Under the pieces are notes generated by a model. It did not search any database. It saw only the letters and a list, made by a program, of their open reading frames with translations, and was not told where the DNA came from. 64,000 bases of DNA from Diplolepis rosae (Eukaryota > Arthropoda > Insecta > Hymenoptera > Diplolepididae), in NCBI GenBank assembly GCA_030998225.1, contig JAPYXD010000259.1:5999001-6063000 (forward strand), in the 5' to 3' direction. The position numbers and the translations under genes were made by a program. Positions within the stretch are counted from its first letter, which is position 1, and each line of letters starts with the position of its first letter. This document shows, one piece after another, positions 55,349 through 64,000 of the stretch.

Positions 55349-57630
55349 TGATATTTATTAAAATCTGGAAAATACAAAAAAGATGGTGTTGCTAATTTCA
55401 CAATTTTTTGGAATAACTAGAGTACTTGACATATGATACAAAAAGGAGTACTTGATGTGTTAAATTAAATTTGTAATTAAAAATGAGAGGTTTGGATATT
55501 TGAGCAGGACAAAAGTTATTAACTTTGATCTTCCCTATTAAAACACTTTACAAAGATGTGTTACATTTCTTAGAATAATTTTCAGGGATGCCTTGAGAAA
55601 CCATAAAATTATAAACTTAAATTTGAATCTAAAAAAATTCTTTAGTAGGAGGAAGACTGGAAACAGCTTGATCTAGACCATTCAGGCTATTTTCGAACTA
55701 TTTTGTCTGAAAACTATTTTAAAACTACTTTTAAACTATTTGTAAAAAATTATTTATATTTTTGAATGTCTTATTTATAACGGCACCTACAAATATATTC
55801 TTTCGTGACATATTGAATCGAATGAGCTTGATGTAGACCATTAATGCTATTTTGGACTATTTTTAATGAAGAAACTATTTTTAAACTATTTCTAAAAAAT
55901 TATTTATATTTTTGAATGTCTTATCCATGACTGGATCGACAATAAATTCTTTGGTGCTAAAATGAATTGAACAAGTTTGGTTGAGGCTATTAGGGCTTTG
56001 CTTCAACTATTTTACCCAAAACTATTTTAAAACTATGTTGAAATATCTATCTATATTTTTGTTTGTCTATCCATACCCGTATCTACAATAAATTCTTTGG
56101 TATGAAGCTGAATGGGAATAGCTTGATCTAGACCATTAAGGAAATTTTGAACTGTTTTATCTGAAAACTATTTTAAAACTATTTTTAAACTATTCGTAAA
56201 AAATTATTTATGTTTTTGAATGTCTTATTTATAACGGCATCTACAAATATATTCTTTCGTGACATGCTAAATGGAATAAGCTTGATTTAGACCATTAATG
56301 CTATTTTGAACTATTTTGACTGAAAAAACTATTTTAAAACTATTTGTAAACTATTTGTAAAAAATTATTTACATTTTTGAATGTCTTATCTATAACGGTA
56401 TCTACAAATATATTCTTTCAAGACATGTTGAATGAAATGAGCTTGATGTAGACCATTAATGCTATTTTGAACTATTTTGACTGAAGAAACTATTTATAAA
56501 CTATTTCTAAACAATTATTTATATTTTTGAATGTCTAATCCATGACTAGATCCACAATAAATTATTTGGTGCGAAACTGAATTGAACCAGTTTGGTTGAG
56601 GCTATTAGGGCTTTGTTTGAACTATTTACCAAAAACTATTTTAAAACTATGTTAAAATTTTTTTCTATAGTTTTGTAAGTCCGATCCATACACGTATCTA
56701 CAATAAATTCTTTGGTATGAAGCTGAATGGGAATGGCTTGATCTAGACCATTAAGGCTATTTTTGAACTTTTTTGGCTGAAAACTATTTTAAAACTATTT
56801 TTAAACTATTCGTAAAAAATTATTTATGTTTTTGAATATCTTATTTATAACGGCATCTACAAATATATGCTTTCGTGACATGCTGAATGGAATAAGCTTG
56901 ATTTAGACCATTAATGCTATTTTGAACTATTTTGACTGAAAAAACTATTTTAAAACTATGTTGAAATATCTATCTATATTTTTGTATGTCCTATTCATAC
57001 CCGTATCTACAATAAATTCTTTGGTATGAAGCTGAATGGGAATAGGTTGATCTAGACCATTAAGGTTATTTTTGAACTATTTTTCCTGAAAACTATTTCA
57101 AAACTATTTCTAAAAAATTATTTATATTTTTGAATGTCTCATCCATGACTGTATTGACAATAAATTCTTTGGTACGAAACTAAATTGAACGAGTTTGGTT
57201 GAGGCTATTAGGGCTTTGTTTGAACTATTTTAAAACTATGTTGAAATATGTATCTATATTTTTGTATGTCCTATTCATACCCGTATTTACAATAAATTCT
57301 TTGGTATGAAGCTGAATGGGAATAGCTTGATCTAGACCGTTAAGGCAATTTTGAACTATTTTATCTGAAAACTATTATAAAACTATTTTTAAACAATTTA
57401 TAAAAACGTATTTAGATTTATGAATGTCTTATCTATAACGGTATCTACAAATAAATTCTTTCGTGACAGATTGAATGGAATGAGCTTGATGTAAACCATT
57501 AATGCTATTTAGAACTATTTTTGGTCGAATATCCAAACCTTCCATTTTCAATTAAAAATTTAATAGACCAAATCAAGTACTCCTTTTTTATACCATATTT
57601 TTTGTATTTTCCAGATTTTAATAGATATCA

Positions 57631-57663
57631 CTGATGAGGGCTTCGATCAGAGCCGAAACGTCT
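57631..57663 (+). other. hammerhead-like core motif, right arm
   Basis: CTGATGA, then a stem-loop (GGCT...AGCC), then GAAACGTC: the order of the two conserved strands of a hammerhead ribozyme. Such motifs are known in Penelope-like retroelements. Stems I and III cannot be completed from the adjacent sequence, so activity is not supported. Confidence 0.3.
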
Positions 57664-57730
57664 GATTAAATAGGCTTTTTCATTTATGAACCCTAAAGCC
57701 AATGCAAACGTACCAAGTATTGTAAATTAA

Positions 57731-58617
57731 ATCAAGGGTCAATACAATCTACCATTTTAATTATTTAAATTAATAATTCTCTTTATGTTAATTAGTAGTA
57801 TTTTTTACTTCATTGACTGACTCGTCTTAAGCTATTTAATCAGATGATTATGACTGATTTCTGTATGAATTTACTAAATAAATCATCTGTACAGCTGTAA
57901 ATGAGTCAATGAATAAAATAAGTAAATAATAAAAGATATTATTTGGAAAAGAATGTGTTATCGATTTAATATCAAGATAATTATCTGTATTTAAGGGATA
58001 AAATATTGTTCGAGTCACCATTTAAATTTTACTCTATTAAATGTAAGAATTACCATCTATTGCACCCACTGCTTTATAGATGCCAATTCAAACACTATTA
58101 CAATCCTTATTCACAAAAAAATGATAAATTTTGTCCTTGTACTATTGATAATATGATTTTTGTCAAATAATCTCCTGAAATTATAATAATTCATAAAAAG
58201 TTTAGCTTTATGTGAAATATTGTTAAAAAATTTAATTAAAAGCTAGCAAGGTTGTTCCTTATCTGGTTTAAATTAAATGATAATGTTTATTAGGGTGATT
58301 CTTATTGTAAATAATTCATAAACATATTTTGTTTTTATTCTGTATTCATTTTTATACTTATACTCACAAATTATTATCTTTACCTCGCTTAATCAAGCTC
58401 CCGACACACAATCGTTTATTTGTAATGTATGAGAATTATTATTTATTGCTGTGTCAATATTTCTTTCTGAGTGAGATAAAATGATTTCTGATAGTGAAAC
58501 TCTCATTCAAAAAAAAAGATTTCAATTTCGTTGCTTTCAATAATTACATTCATGATTTAATTTAAAAAGTTTCTAGACAATCTCTTACTAATTTAGTAAT
58601 TGAGAAAACTAATAATG
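57731..58617. other. AT-rich intronic stretch
   Basis: Lies in the intron of the secreted-protein gene. No repeats or ORFs supported. Confidence 0.5.
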
Positions 58618-58895
58618 CACGGAGAAACTTTTTATATCAATTTTTATTATAGTATTTTTCAATTTAGGGAAAAACGTATCATTTTGAGAATTTTTGTTAG
58701 TAAGATACTAAACTTTATAATAATGATATAAAACTTCAGCATAGTTCTTAGCAAATTTTACTATAGTTTATACTGAAGTTTCATATCATTATTATAAAGT
58801 TTAGTATTTTTACCAACAAAAATTCTCAAAGTAATACGTTTTTCCCTAAATTGAAAAATATTATAGTAATAATTGATATCAAAAGTTTCTCCGTG
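58618..58895. mobile_element. CACGGA-type palindromic MITE, copy 2
   Basis: The ends CACGGAGAAACTTT and AAAGTTTCTCCGTG. Flanks TG/TG in place of TA. It matches 41132-41410 along its length (TTTAGGGAAAAACGTATCAT, AGTTTATACTGAAGTTTCAT). 278 bp. The ORF on the minus strand is an artefact of the palindrome. Confidence 0.85.
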
Positions 58896-60684
58896 TGCTT
58901 TCAGTGTATAATTAATATAATAGAATATTGCAAATATGATTACAATGAGAAAATATAGTAGGTCTTGACAAAGTTTCATTCATATAAATATTCGGAAGTA
59001 AAACAGAAATAATTATATCATTTCCAAAACGGAAAAAATTTTCAAAATTGATTCAAAAGTTTGAATGTATTTAATTCAGTACAATATTTTTTATGGAAGT
59101 GATATGTATATTCCGTATGATAAATAAAACGTCTATCCTGACGAATAGAATTTTTGAATCAGAGATATAAACTTATACGTATAAAACTTTTGAAAATAAA
59201 TGATTATTTTTTTTATTTTCAAAGGCACGATTTTTTTCCATAGAATCCCTAGTAGGTATATCAAAAAATAACATTTCTTTATTCAGATATAATAATATAA
59301 TATATTATAACAATAAATAAATGTATTATTATAATATATTATAACAATATAATAATCGTAACCTCAGATAACTATATATTATCCTCATATTACCCATATT
59401 TTTTTCTTTTTGATGAAATGTTTCTCTAATTTCTTTAAAAGATTAAATTTTTTTCTAGAAGTTGAGATAAATTTCCCGTTTATTATGAATATACTGGAAA
59501 CAAAATCGGATTGTTAGTAGAATTCGAGTAAAATAAACCAAAAACTATTTTCAAATCAACTAAGAAACTAGTAAGATGAACTAAATTTTCGATTAATTTT
59601 ACTGAAAAATTAGTAATCCTGCCAGACAACCAGTCAACTGGTTAATATTATCAGTTGTTTCCTTTGGTGTAAGTATTTCAACTTACGAATACGAAATGTA
59701 CACAATATTCCTCCAAAAGTCTTGTCATGAAATAATTCTAAAGGTTACTCTCTGAATCTGAATTAATCAATAATAACTAATTCAGAGTAAAAGTTACTAA
59801 CGACTTAACGTGAATTCGTTCACTTTCAATAAGTACACGAAGAAAAATAGTTCGAGAAACTTTACTTTTTTTCTCCCTGTAATAAATTTTCAGTTGAAAC
59901 TAGTCAAAATTTTTACTATGAATTGTATTTACTTATTAATTAGTTAAATGAGATTAAAAATTAGTCATTTTTTCACTAATTGGGGAGTGAACGAATTCGC
60001 ATTATTTCAAAATTTAATTCGCATTTTTCAAAATTTAGAGAGTTGATACTAAAAATGTTAAAAGTCATTTCAAAATAGACGATACATAAATGTAAACATT
60101 TAAAGAGTGACACTGCATAATGGAGTTATACCAAAATTATCATTTTCGAAATCATTATTACTATACTAATAATACAGGTTGTAACAATCTATAATCCTCT
60201 TTAATTTGGATGTAAACAAAACTTTGCAAAATGTATAACTTTTTGAAAAAACAAAGAATGGAAACAACAAGTTTTTATAACTTTTTGTTTGCCTTCGAGT
60301 TCCTTAATTTTCATCTAAAGAAACACATGAGATTGTTTCATATGAGAAGAAATAAACATTACTTCAACATCGATTTCGAATAAATATTTTGAACCAACAT
60401 TTTATTCAAATTGTAGAAGATTAATCATTATTTATGATAGCATCTAAAAAAGCTTCCCATAATTCTCCATGTCCATAGTAAGATTTCAAAAAAATATTAA
60501 AATCAAAATTGTAAACATATCTGTGTTTCATCCCTTTTAGTGTGAAGGAACTATTTATTGAATCGGTACCATTCAATGTGTCGTTGAAGTTACTTTTGCA
60601 GGTTAATAATGAAGTATATTGCAAATATTAAACACAAATATTTAAAGAATGTGAAAATCTTTCTGTTGAAAAGAAGACGCTTTC
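58896..60684. other. AT-rich intronic stretch
   Basis: A TAATATATTATAACAATA-type microsatellite lies at about 59285-59355. A weak pair AGTGAACGAATTC (59990) and GAATTCGTTCACT (59813) could mark a small MITE of about 190 bp. The minus-strand ORF 60421-60624 is discussed under rejected items. Confidence 0.45.
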
Positions 60685-60755
60685 GACTGCACTGGGATTC
60701 GAGCCCAGGTCTTTCGATTGCCGGTCGACTGCTCTAACCACTGAGCTACACAGGC
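60685..60755 (-). tRNA. tRNA-like sequence, GGC anticodon position, probably SINE or pseudogene
   Basis: The minus strand folds as a cloverleaf: acceptor GCCTGTG/TGCAGTC (one mismatch and two wobbles), D stem GCTC/GAGC, anticodon arm GTCGA-CCGGCAA-TCGAA (4 of 5 pairs), T stem CTGGG/CCCAG perfect. The A box TAGCTCAGTGG and the B-box-like GGCTCGAATCC are intact. Position 33 is C in place of U and the acceptor is imperfect, so a tRNA-derived repeat or pseudogene is likelier than a working tRNA-Ala. Confidence 0.5.
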
Positions 60756-61020
60756 GTCCGACATCTCCTTATCCACAGGAAGATCCCCTTATATCGCCTA
60801 GTGGCTCTGCCTTGCGGCTGTAAATGATTTCAAATTAATTAGTAGAGTTTAAAATTTTTTTTTTTTGAGTTTGACAAAAAATTTCAACCTCAACTAATTA
60901 ATTAAATACAAAAATGTCATAATGTGTCTTAGTTTGCTTTGTGTTCATACAAAAAAATTTTACACTGTAAGAGAAATTCAAAAGAAAGATCCAATTCGAG
61001 ATTTCAAATGAAGAATCCAA

Positions 61021-61560
61021 TTAAGGTAGTTGTGCAAAAAACCAGGTCTATGAAAAAAATAAGTTTTTCTATGATTTTAAGACTTGAAATGATTTTATCA
61101 GTTGTGTTTTATGTACAAAAACATATTTTCGATGCAAAAAATTCAAAACTTACGAAAAATAATATCTTTGATAATGTATTTTTGTAAAATAGTTTTTCCT
61201 TATTATCGCTTCTTATCAATTTTTAGAAAATTATTGAATTTTCATAATTCTTGGCTTATTTTTTGGGGGTAAATATTCTCTACAGCTCTACCATTTCCAA
61301 TTTTAAAAATAATTAAATTATCTTTAAATATAGTTATTTTGAAAAAAAAATTGTTTTGATGAATCCAGCCATCAAAAACTTTACTTTAAAAATTTGTAAT
61401 CGTAGAGCTGTAGAAAATATTTTCCCCCAAAAAATAAACCATGATTTATAAAAATCCAATCATTTTTAGAAAATTGGTAAAACGCAATAGTAAGGAAAAT
61501 TTCACTCAGAAAAAAGATTTGATTGAATCAAAGAAAATTATTTGTTCTATTACAAAAAAT
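61021..61560. mobile_element. diverged member of the TTAAGGTA palindrome family
   Basis: Starts TTAAGGTAGTTGTGCAAAA. The arms (AATATTCTCTACAGCTCTAC and its mirror GTAGAGCTGTAGAAAATATT) are centred near 61340. The right terminus is not clear and the GCGAGTG-type repeat follows. Overlapping ORFs are artefacts. Confidence 0.55.
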
Positions 61561-61589
61561 ATTATTAACAATAGGTATATTGTTAAACT

Positions 61590-61786
61590 AGGGAAAAAAA
61601 GTTCATTTTGCAAATGTGAAGTTGTATACGATTTTTTTCCTAGTTTAGGAGAAATAGTATATTACATTACAAGGGGCGAAACAGAGCGATTGCATGAGTG
61701 TGAAGTTTGCTCTGCCCGAGTGAAACGAGGGCTGCAATCACACGAAATGCTTTCGCTGTGTTTTGTTTCGAGTAATGTATACTATT
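61590..61786. repeat. GCGAGTGTGAAG repeat family, diverged copy
   Basis: GAGTGTGAAGTTTGCTCTGC, CCCGAGTGAAACGAGGGC and CAATCACACGAAA keep the order of the family but are strongly diverged, with GGGCGAAACAGAG in place of the GCACGGGGC part. Confidence 0.6.
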
Positions 61787-61955
61787 TTTCATAGCAACTC
61801 TTTTGAGAATCTGATTGGCTGTAACTGTGGAGCGGGACGAAAGTGCGGTTTGCAACCCTACCTTAAAGTTTCGCCCCTAGGGTTGAAAATCGCAGTTTCG
61901 TCCCGCTTCGCAGGTACCGAAAATCGGATTTTCAAAAGAGGCGCTATGAAAAGGA
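61787..61955. repeat. 170-bp MITE-like inverted repeat
   Basis: TTTTCATAGCAACTCTTTTG at the left pairs with CAAAAGAGGCGCTATGAAAA at the right. The middle is GC-rich (TTTCGTCCCGCTTCGCAGG). Confidence 0.6.
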
Positions 61956-62189
61956 AGTTTGATTGATTTTCATTACAGAAAGCGAAAATTCAAAAATTAG
62001 TTTCTTCTCCCCATCTCAACTATTTCATTAAATATGAAAGATACATTTGAAAATCATCTGGCAGAAATGACTACAAAGATTGTTTTACCCCCCTATGCCA
62101 AGACTTCTTTAAATGTGTTATTTATCTTCTGCAACCAGACAATTTTTTATAGAACGCAAAAATATTTAATATAATTATTATATCCTTAC

Positions 62190-62247
62190 TCATTGCCCTT
62201 ACGACGACCATGGCGGTGAAAATCAAAGCAACAGAAACAAACTTCAT
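62190..62247 (-). CDS. exon 1 of the putative secreted protein gene (signal peptide)
   Basis: The minus-strand ATG at 62247, in the favourable context GTTAAAATGA, opens MKFVSVALIFTAMVVVRAM. This is a classical signal peptide with one basic residue, a hydrophobic core and a likely cleavage after VRA. A consensus donor, A|GTAAGG, follows at 62190/62189. The exon has 58 coding bases and so ends in phase 1; the acceptor at 53991 resumes with two bases (AAT, Asn). The intron is 8199 bp and contains at least eight repeat insertions. Nearer acceptors with the right phase could exist, so exon 2 could differ. A TATA box lies about 85 bp upstream. Confidence 0.55.
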
Positions 62248-62330
62248 TTTAACTATTGAAAAAGTACTGATAGCAATTTTTAGATTCAAAAATTTGATGT
62301 GTAATGTTTAGTGTATGGACCACCCCGACA

Positions 62331-62340
62331 TTATATATAA
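62331..62340 (-). promoter_or_regulatory. TATA box of the secreted-protein gene
   Basis: The minus strand reads TTATATATAA, 84 bp before the ATG. Transcription would start near 62300-62310 (CCATACACTAAAC), giving a 5' UTR of about 55-60 bases. Assignment rests on position and sequence only. Confidence 0.45.
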
Positions 62341-62656
62341 TTCAGTGTAGTGTAGTGGAAGGAGGCGTTTATTTGTTTAAGATAGCTGAGAGTCTTTTTC
62401 AATTTGGTTTTATAACTCAAGGTTTTTATATGGTGTGTATTCATACTTGACATGATTGCACATTTATTGTTTTATTTATATTTGAAAGGAAATATTTCTT
62501 GACATAAAATCTTTACCTGTGAAATATCAAATATTGTCTACAGAACCGCATCTTGCATAATGTTTGTATTGCGCAATATAGTTATTAATATAAGATTTAC
62601 TTTAAAGAAATCTTCAAAGTTCTTGAAAACTATGTCTACCACTAGTCGTTTTCTAC

Positions 62657-62965
62657 TGTGACCGGGATCGCAAACTGAGGAGGGGAAAAGGAGGGGACGC
62701 CGAGAAGGTGCACACCAAAATAAAATCACAATCGTGGTAACCAGATTTATTAAACTTACAAGTCTGTCGCACGACACTCCGAAGCACAGTCCAAAGGCAA
62801 ACCAAAAGGTAGTCGACAACTGGTAGTGACACGCTGACCTAGATCCCAACTGCTAGCAGCCGGTAACCGGCGACGGCGCGTCTCGTAGGGCATGCCGGGC
62901 CAAGTTCCCCCGAATTCCGGTCGCAGGGCTGTGTCCTCCCGGGGCGCTAGTGTAACCTCGTTACA
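62657..62965 (-). repeat. 3' LTR of a Ty3/gypsy element
   Basis: On the minus strand it begins TGTAACGAGGTTACACTAGC right after the polypurine tract and ends at about CCCGGTCACA, about 309 bp, bounded by TG...CA. AAGTTTAATAAATCTGG near 62750 is the poly-A signal. CTAC (62653-62656) would be one half of a short target duplication; the other half is outside the window. The minus ORF 62538-62849 crossing it is not a gene. Confidence 0.7.
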
Positions 62966-62979
62966 ACCCCCTCCCTCCT
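62966..62979 (-). promoter_or_regulatory. polypurine tract (plus-strand DNA primer) of the gypsy element
   Basis: The minus strand reads GGAGGGAGGGGGT directly before the LTR's TGTAAC, and about 15 bp after the integrase stop. This is the standard position for priming the second DNA strand. Confidence 0.75.
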
Positions 62980-62993
62980 GATCGGGTTGTGGT

Positions 62994-63998
62994 TTATTCC
63001 TTATATTTTTGTATTTTTTGTATTTCTTCCTCGAACTCCAGCCAGATTGGGTCTGTTTTTTTGTTTTTTATTTCGTAAATTGTCGGTGAGATTTTTGTTT
63101 TTATGAAAAATGGGCTCTCGAAATTTTTATTTAACTTTTTTGCTATATTATCTGCTTTATTTGACAACGTTTTTTCGCTTCTTAGTACCTGTTCCCCTAT
63201 CTCGTAGCTAATTGGTCTACGTCTTAAGTTATAATATTTTGCCTGTCTTTCATTTGCTAATTCTAAATTTTTCTGTACTTCGTCTTTTATTATTTTCAAC
63301 CTGTTTAGCCTCTCTACCCACTTCCCTACTTCTTGTGATTCTATTTTCTCTATGTTTATTAAATCTTTGTTTAGCGCTTGAATTGGTTCTAATTCCCTTC
63401 CAAAGTTTAAAAATGCTGGTGTGAAACCTGATGACGAATGTTTACTAGTATTTAGCGCGAATTGTAGGTCTTCCAAATTTTCATCCCATTCTCTATGGTC
63501 TTTTTCGAGGTACGCTTTGATCGCTGTTTTTATTGATCTGTTACATCTTTCTGTTGGGTTTGATTGTGGGTGGTATCGTGGTGTTTTTGAATGTCGTATT
63601 CCGAAGTTTTGCGTTAACTTCACCATGATTATGTTTACGAATTCTTTGCCGTTGTCTGTAAATAATATTCTTGGTGTTCCCCATTTCGATATGATTTTTC
63701 TGTGGAATTCCTTTTCTATCATTGTTGCTACTTTGTTTTTTATTGGAATTATTTCCACCCATTTGGTGAACATGTCTACGCAAACAAGTATATGTTGGTT
63801 TTTTGCTTTTGACCTTGGCAGTGGGCCCATTATGTCTGCTGCTACTACTGTCCATGGTTCTTCGATTATTCTTTTTCCCAGTAGTCTTACTTGATTGTTC
63901 ACTTTTGGTTTAATTCTTTGGCATGTGTCGCATTCTTTTACGTATTTTAATGTTTCTGAATACATTCCTGGCCAAAAATAGTTCTCTGCGATTCTTGC
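62994..63998 (-). CDS. Ty3/gypsy polyprotein 3' part: integrase
   Basis: Inserts the retrotransposon cDNA into the host genome; normally released from the Pol polyprotein. The frame is open from the right edge (ARIAENYFWPGMYSETLKYV) to a stop at 62994, so only the C-terminal part is present. Seen in order: the CDTCQ half of the N-terminal zinc-binding domain; the catalytic core with Asp in VVAADIMGPLPR, Asp in LFTDNGKEF and Glu in NPTERCNRS, the last two 34 residues apart; the YHPQSNP motif; and a GPY/F-like C-terminal module (ESPFFIKTKISPTIYEI). The YHPQSNPTER form is known from insect gypsy lineages. No stop or frameshift is visible, so the copy may be young. The RT lies outside the window. 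Confidence 0.9.
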   Translation of the reverse strand, partial: ARIAENYFWPGMYSETLKYVKECDTCQRIKPKVNNQVRLLGKRIIEEPWTVVAADIMGPLPRSKAKNQHILVCVDMFTKWVEIIPIKNKVATMIEKEFHRKIISKWGTPRILFTDNGKEFVNIIMVKLTQNFGIRHSKTPRYHPQSNPTERCNRSIKTAIKAYLEKDHREWDENLEDLQFALNTSKHSSSGFTPAFLNFGRELEPIQALNKDLINIEKIESQEVGKWVERLNRLKIIKDEVQKNLELANERQAKYYNLRRRPISYEIGEQVLRSEKTLSNKADNIAKKLNKNFESPFFIKTKISPTIYEIKNKKTDPIWLEFEEEIQKIQKYKE

Positions 63999-64000
63999 AT

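Larger units (their letters stand above)
55248..57730. repeat. inverted-repeat element filled with ~150-bp satellite monomers
   Basis: The outer arms (about 55248-55505 and 57520-57730) pair: ATACTTGGTACGTTTACATT, a CATAAATGAAG block, AATCAGACTTTTCGGCTCTG, CCAGATTTTAATA. Between them are about a dozen tandem monomers of about 145-160 bp, with the landmark AGCTTGAT(C/G)TAGACCATTA or a variant AGTTTGGTTGAGGCTATTAG. Three monomer types can be told apart and recur in a loose order. Each arm has a hammerhead-like core. Resembles Drosophila FB-type foldback architecture, but the repeats are in the loop. Confidence 0.75.

Noticed and set aside
57631..57663. A functional hammerhead ribozyme
   Set aside because: Stems I and III and a positioned cleavage triplet could not be drawn from the adjacent sequence, so it is reported only as a core-like motif.
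60421..60624. 67-codon minus-strand open frame with protein-like composition
   Set aside because: It begins with TTG, has a stop just upstream, and no acceptor in the phase needed to splice from exon 1 at 62190. It could still be a relic exon but lacks support.
62538..62849. 103-codon minus-strand ORF
   Set aside because: Runs across the end of the gypsy LTR into flanking DNA. No family features.

Overview
The window looks like AT-rich, repeat-dominated DNA from an insect or another arthropod. The evidence is the mix of elements: mariner transposons of the mauritiana, irritans and mellifera types, a Ty3/gypsy LTR retrotransposon, a Penelope-like element, an R1/Jockey-type gag ORF with zinc knuckles, and tRNA-derived sequences. 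Host gene architecture agrees: a TATA promoter, a short signal-peptide exon and an 8.2-kb intron. No rRNA, CRISPR array, bacterial operon or viral block is visible. The species cannot be named from the sequence.

Layout. 1-2730: a broken mellifera-type mariner with an inverted copy of its own N-terminal half, into which a mauritiana-type mariner (951-2215) has jumped at TA. 3.6-8.2 kb: palindromic elements and a CAGTACTG-rich patch. 9.2 kb: a GC-rich poly-A retroelement with a target-site duplication. 10.97-14.52 kb: two more mariners 12 bp apart, one carrying a third nested inside it. 14.7-22.3 kb: long TTAA-flanked palindromes, one nested in another. 23.86-26.16 kb: a non-LTR retroelement with only a gag-like ORF and a perfect 17-bp target duplication, itself interrupted by a second copy of the 9.2-kb element. 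26.2-26.9 kb: a palindrome with a tRNA-like sequence in each arm. 27.2-28.7, 37.5-38.5, 43.4-44.1 and 44.7-46.1 kb: copies of a Helentron/HINE-like family. 28.7-29.9 kb: a decayed Penelope-like RT plus GIY-YIG endonuclease. 32.0-34.6 kb: a 2-kb palindrome abutting a second one. 37-39 kb: a 144-bp satellite. 46.3-47.4 kb: a minisatellite with higher-order periodicity. 50-52.8 kb: tandem and inverted copies of one repeat. 55.2-57.7 kb: an inverted-repeat element filled with ~150-bp satellite monomers. 62.66-64 kb: the 3' end of a gypsy element (LTR, polypurine tract, integrase) running off the right edge.

The one convincing host gene is on the minus strand. Exon 1 (62190-62247) encodes a signal peptide behind a TATA box. 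Exon 2 (53614-53990) encodes the rest of a ~144-aa protein. Phases match across an 8199-bp intron that is packed with repeats. Its family is not recognised.

The best leads for something under-described are: (1) the Helentron-like family, whose ends are fixed by an insertion without target duplication inside a satellite unit and which has a longer form with a second 3' end; (2) the gag-only LINE; (3) the repeated use of TTAA targets by unrelated long palindromes; (4) a hammerhead-like core shared by three palindromic elements; and (5) the secreted-protein gene.
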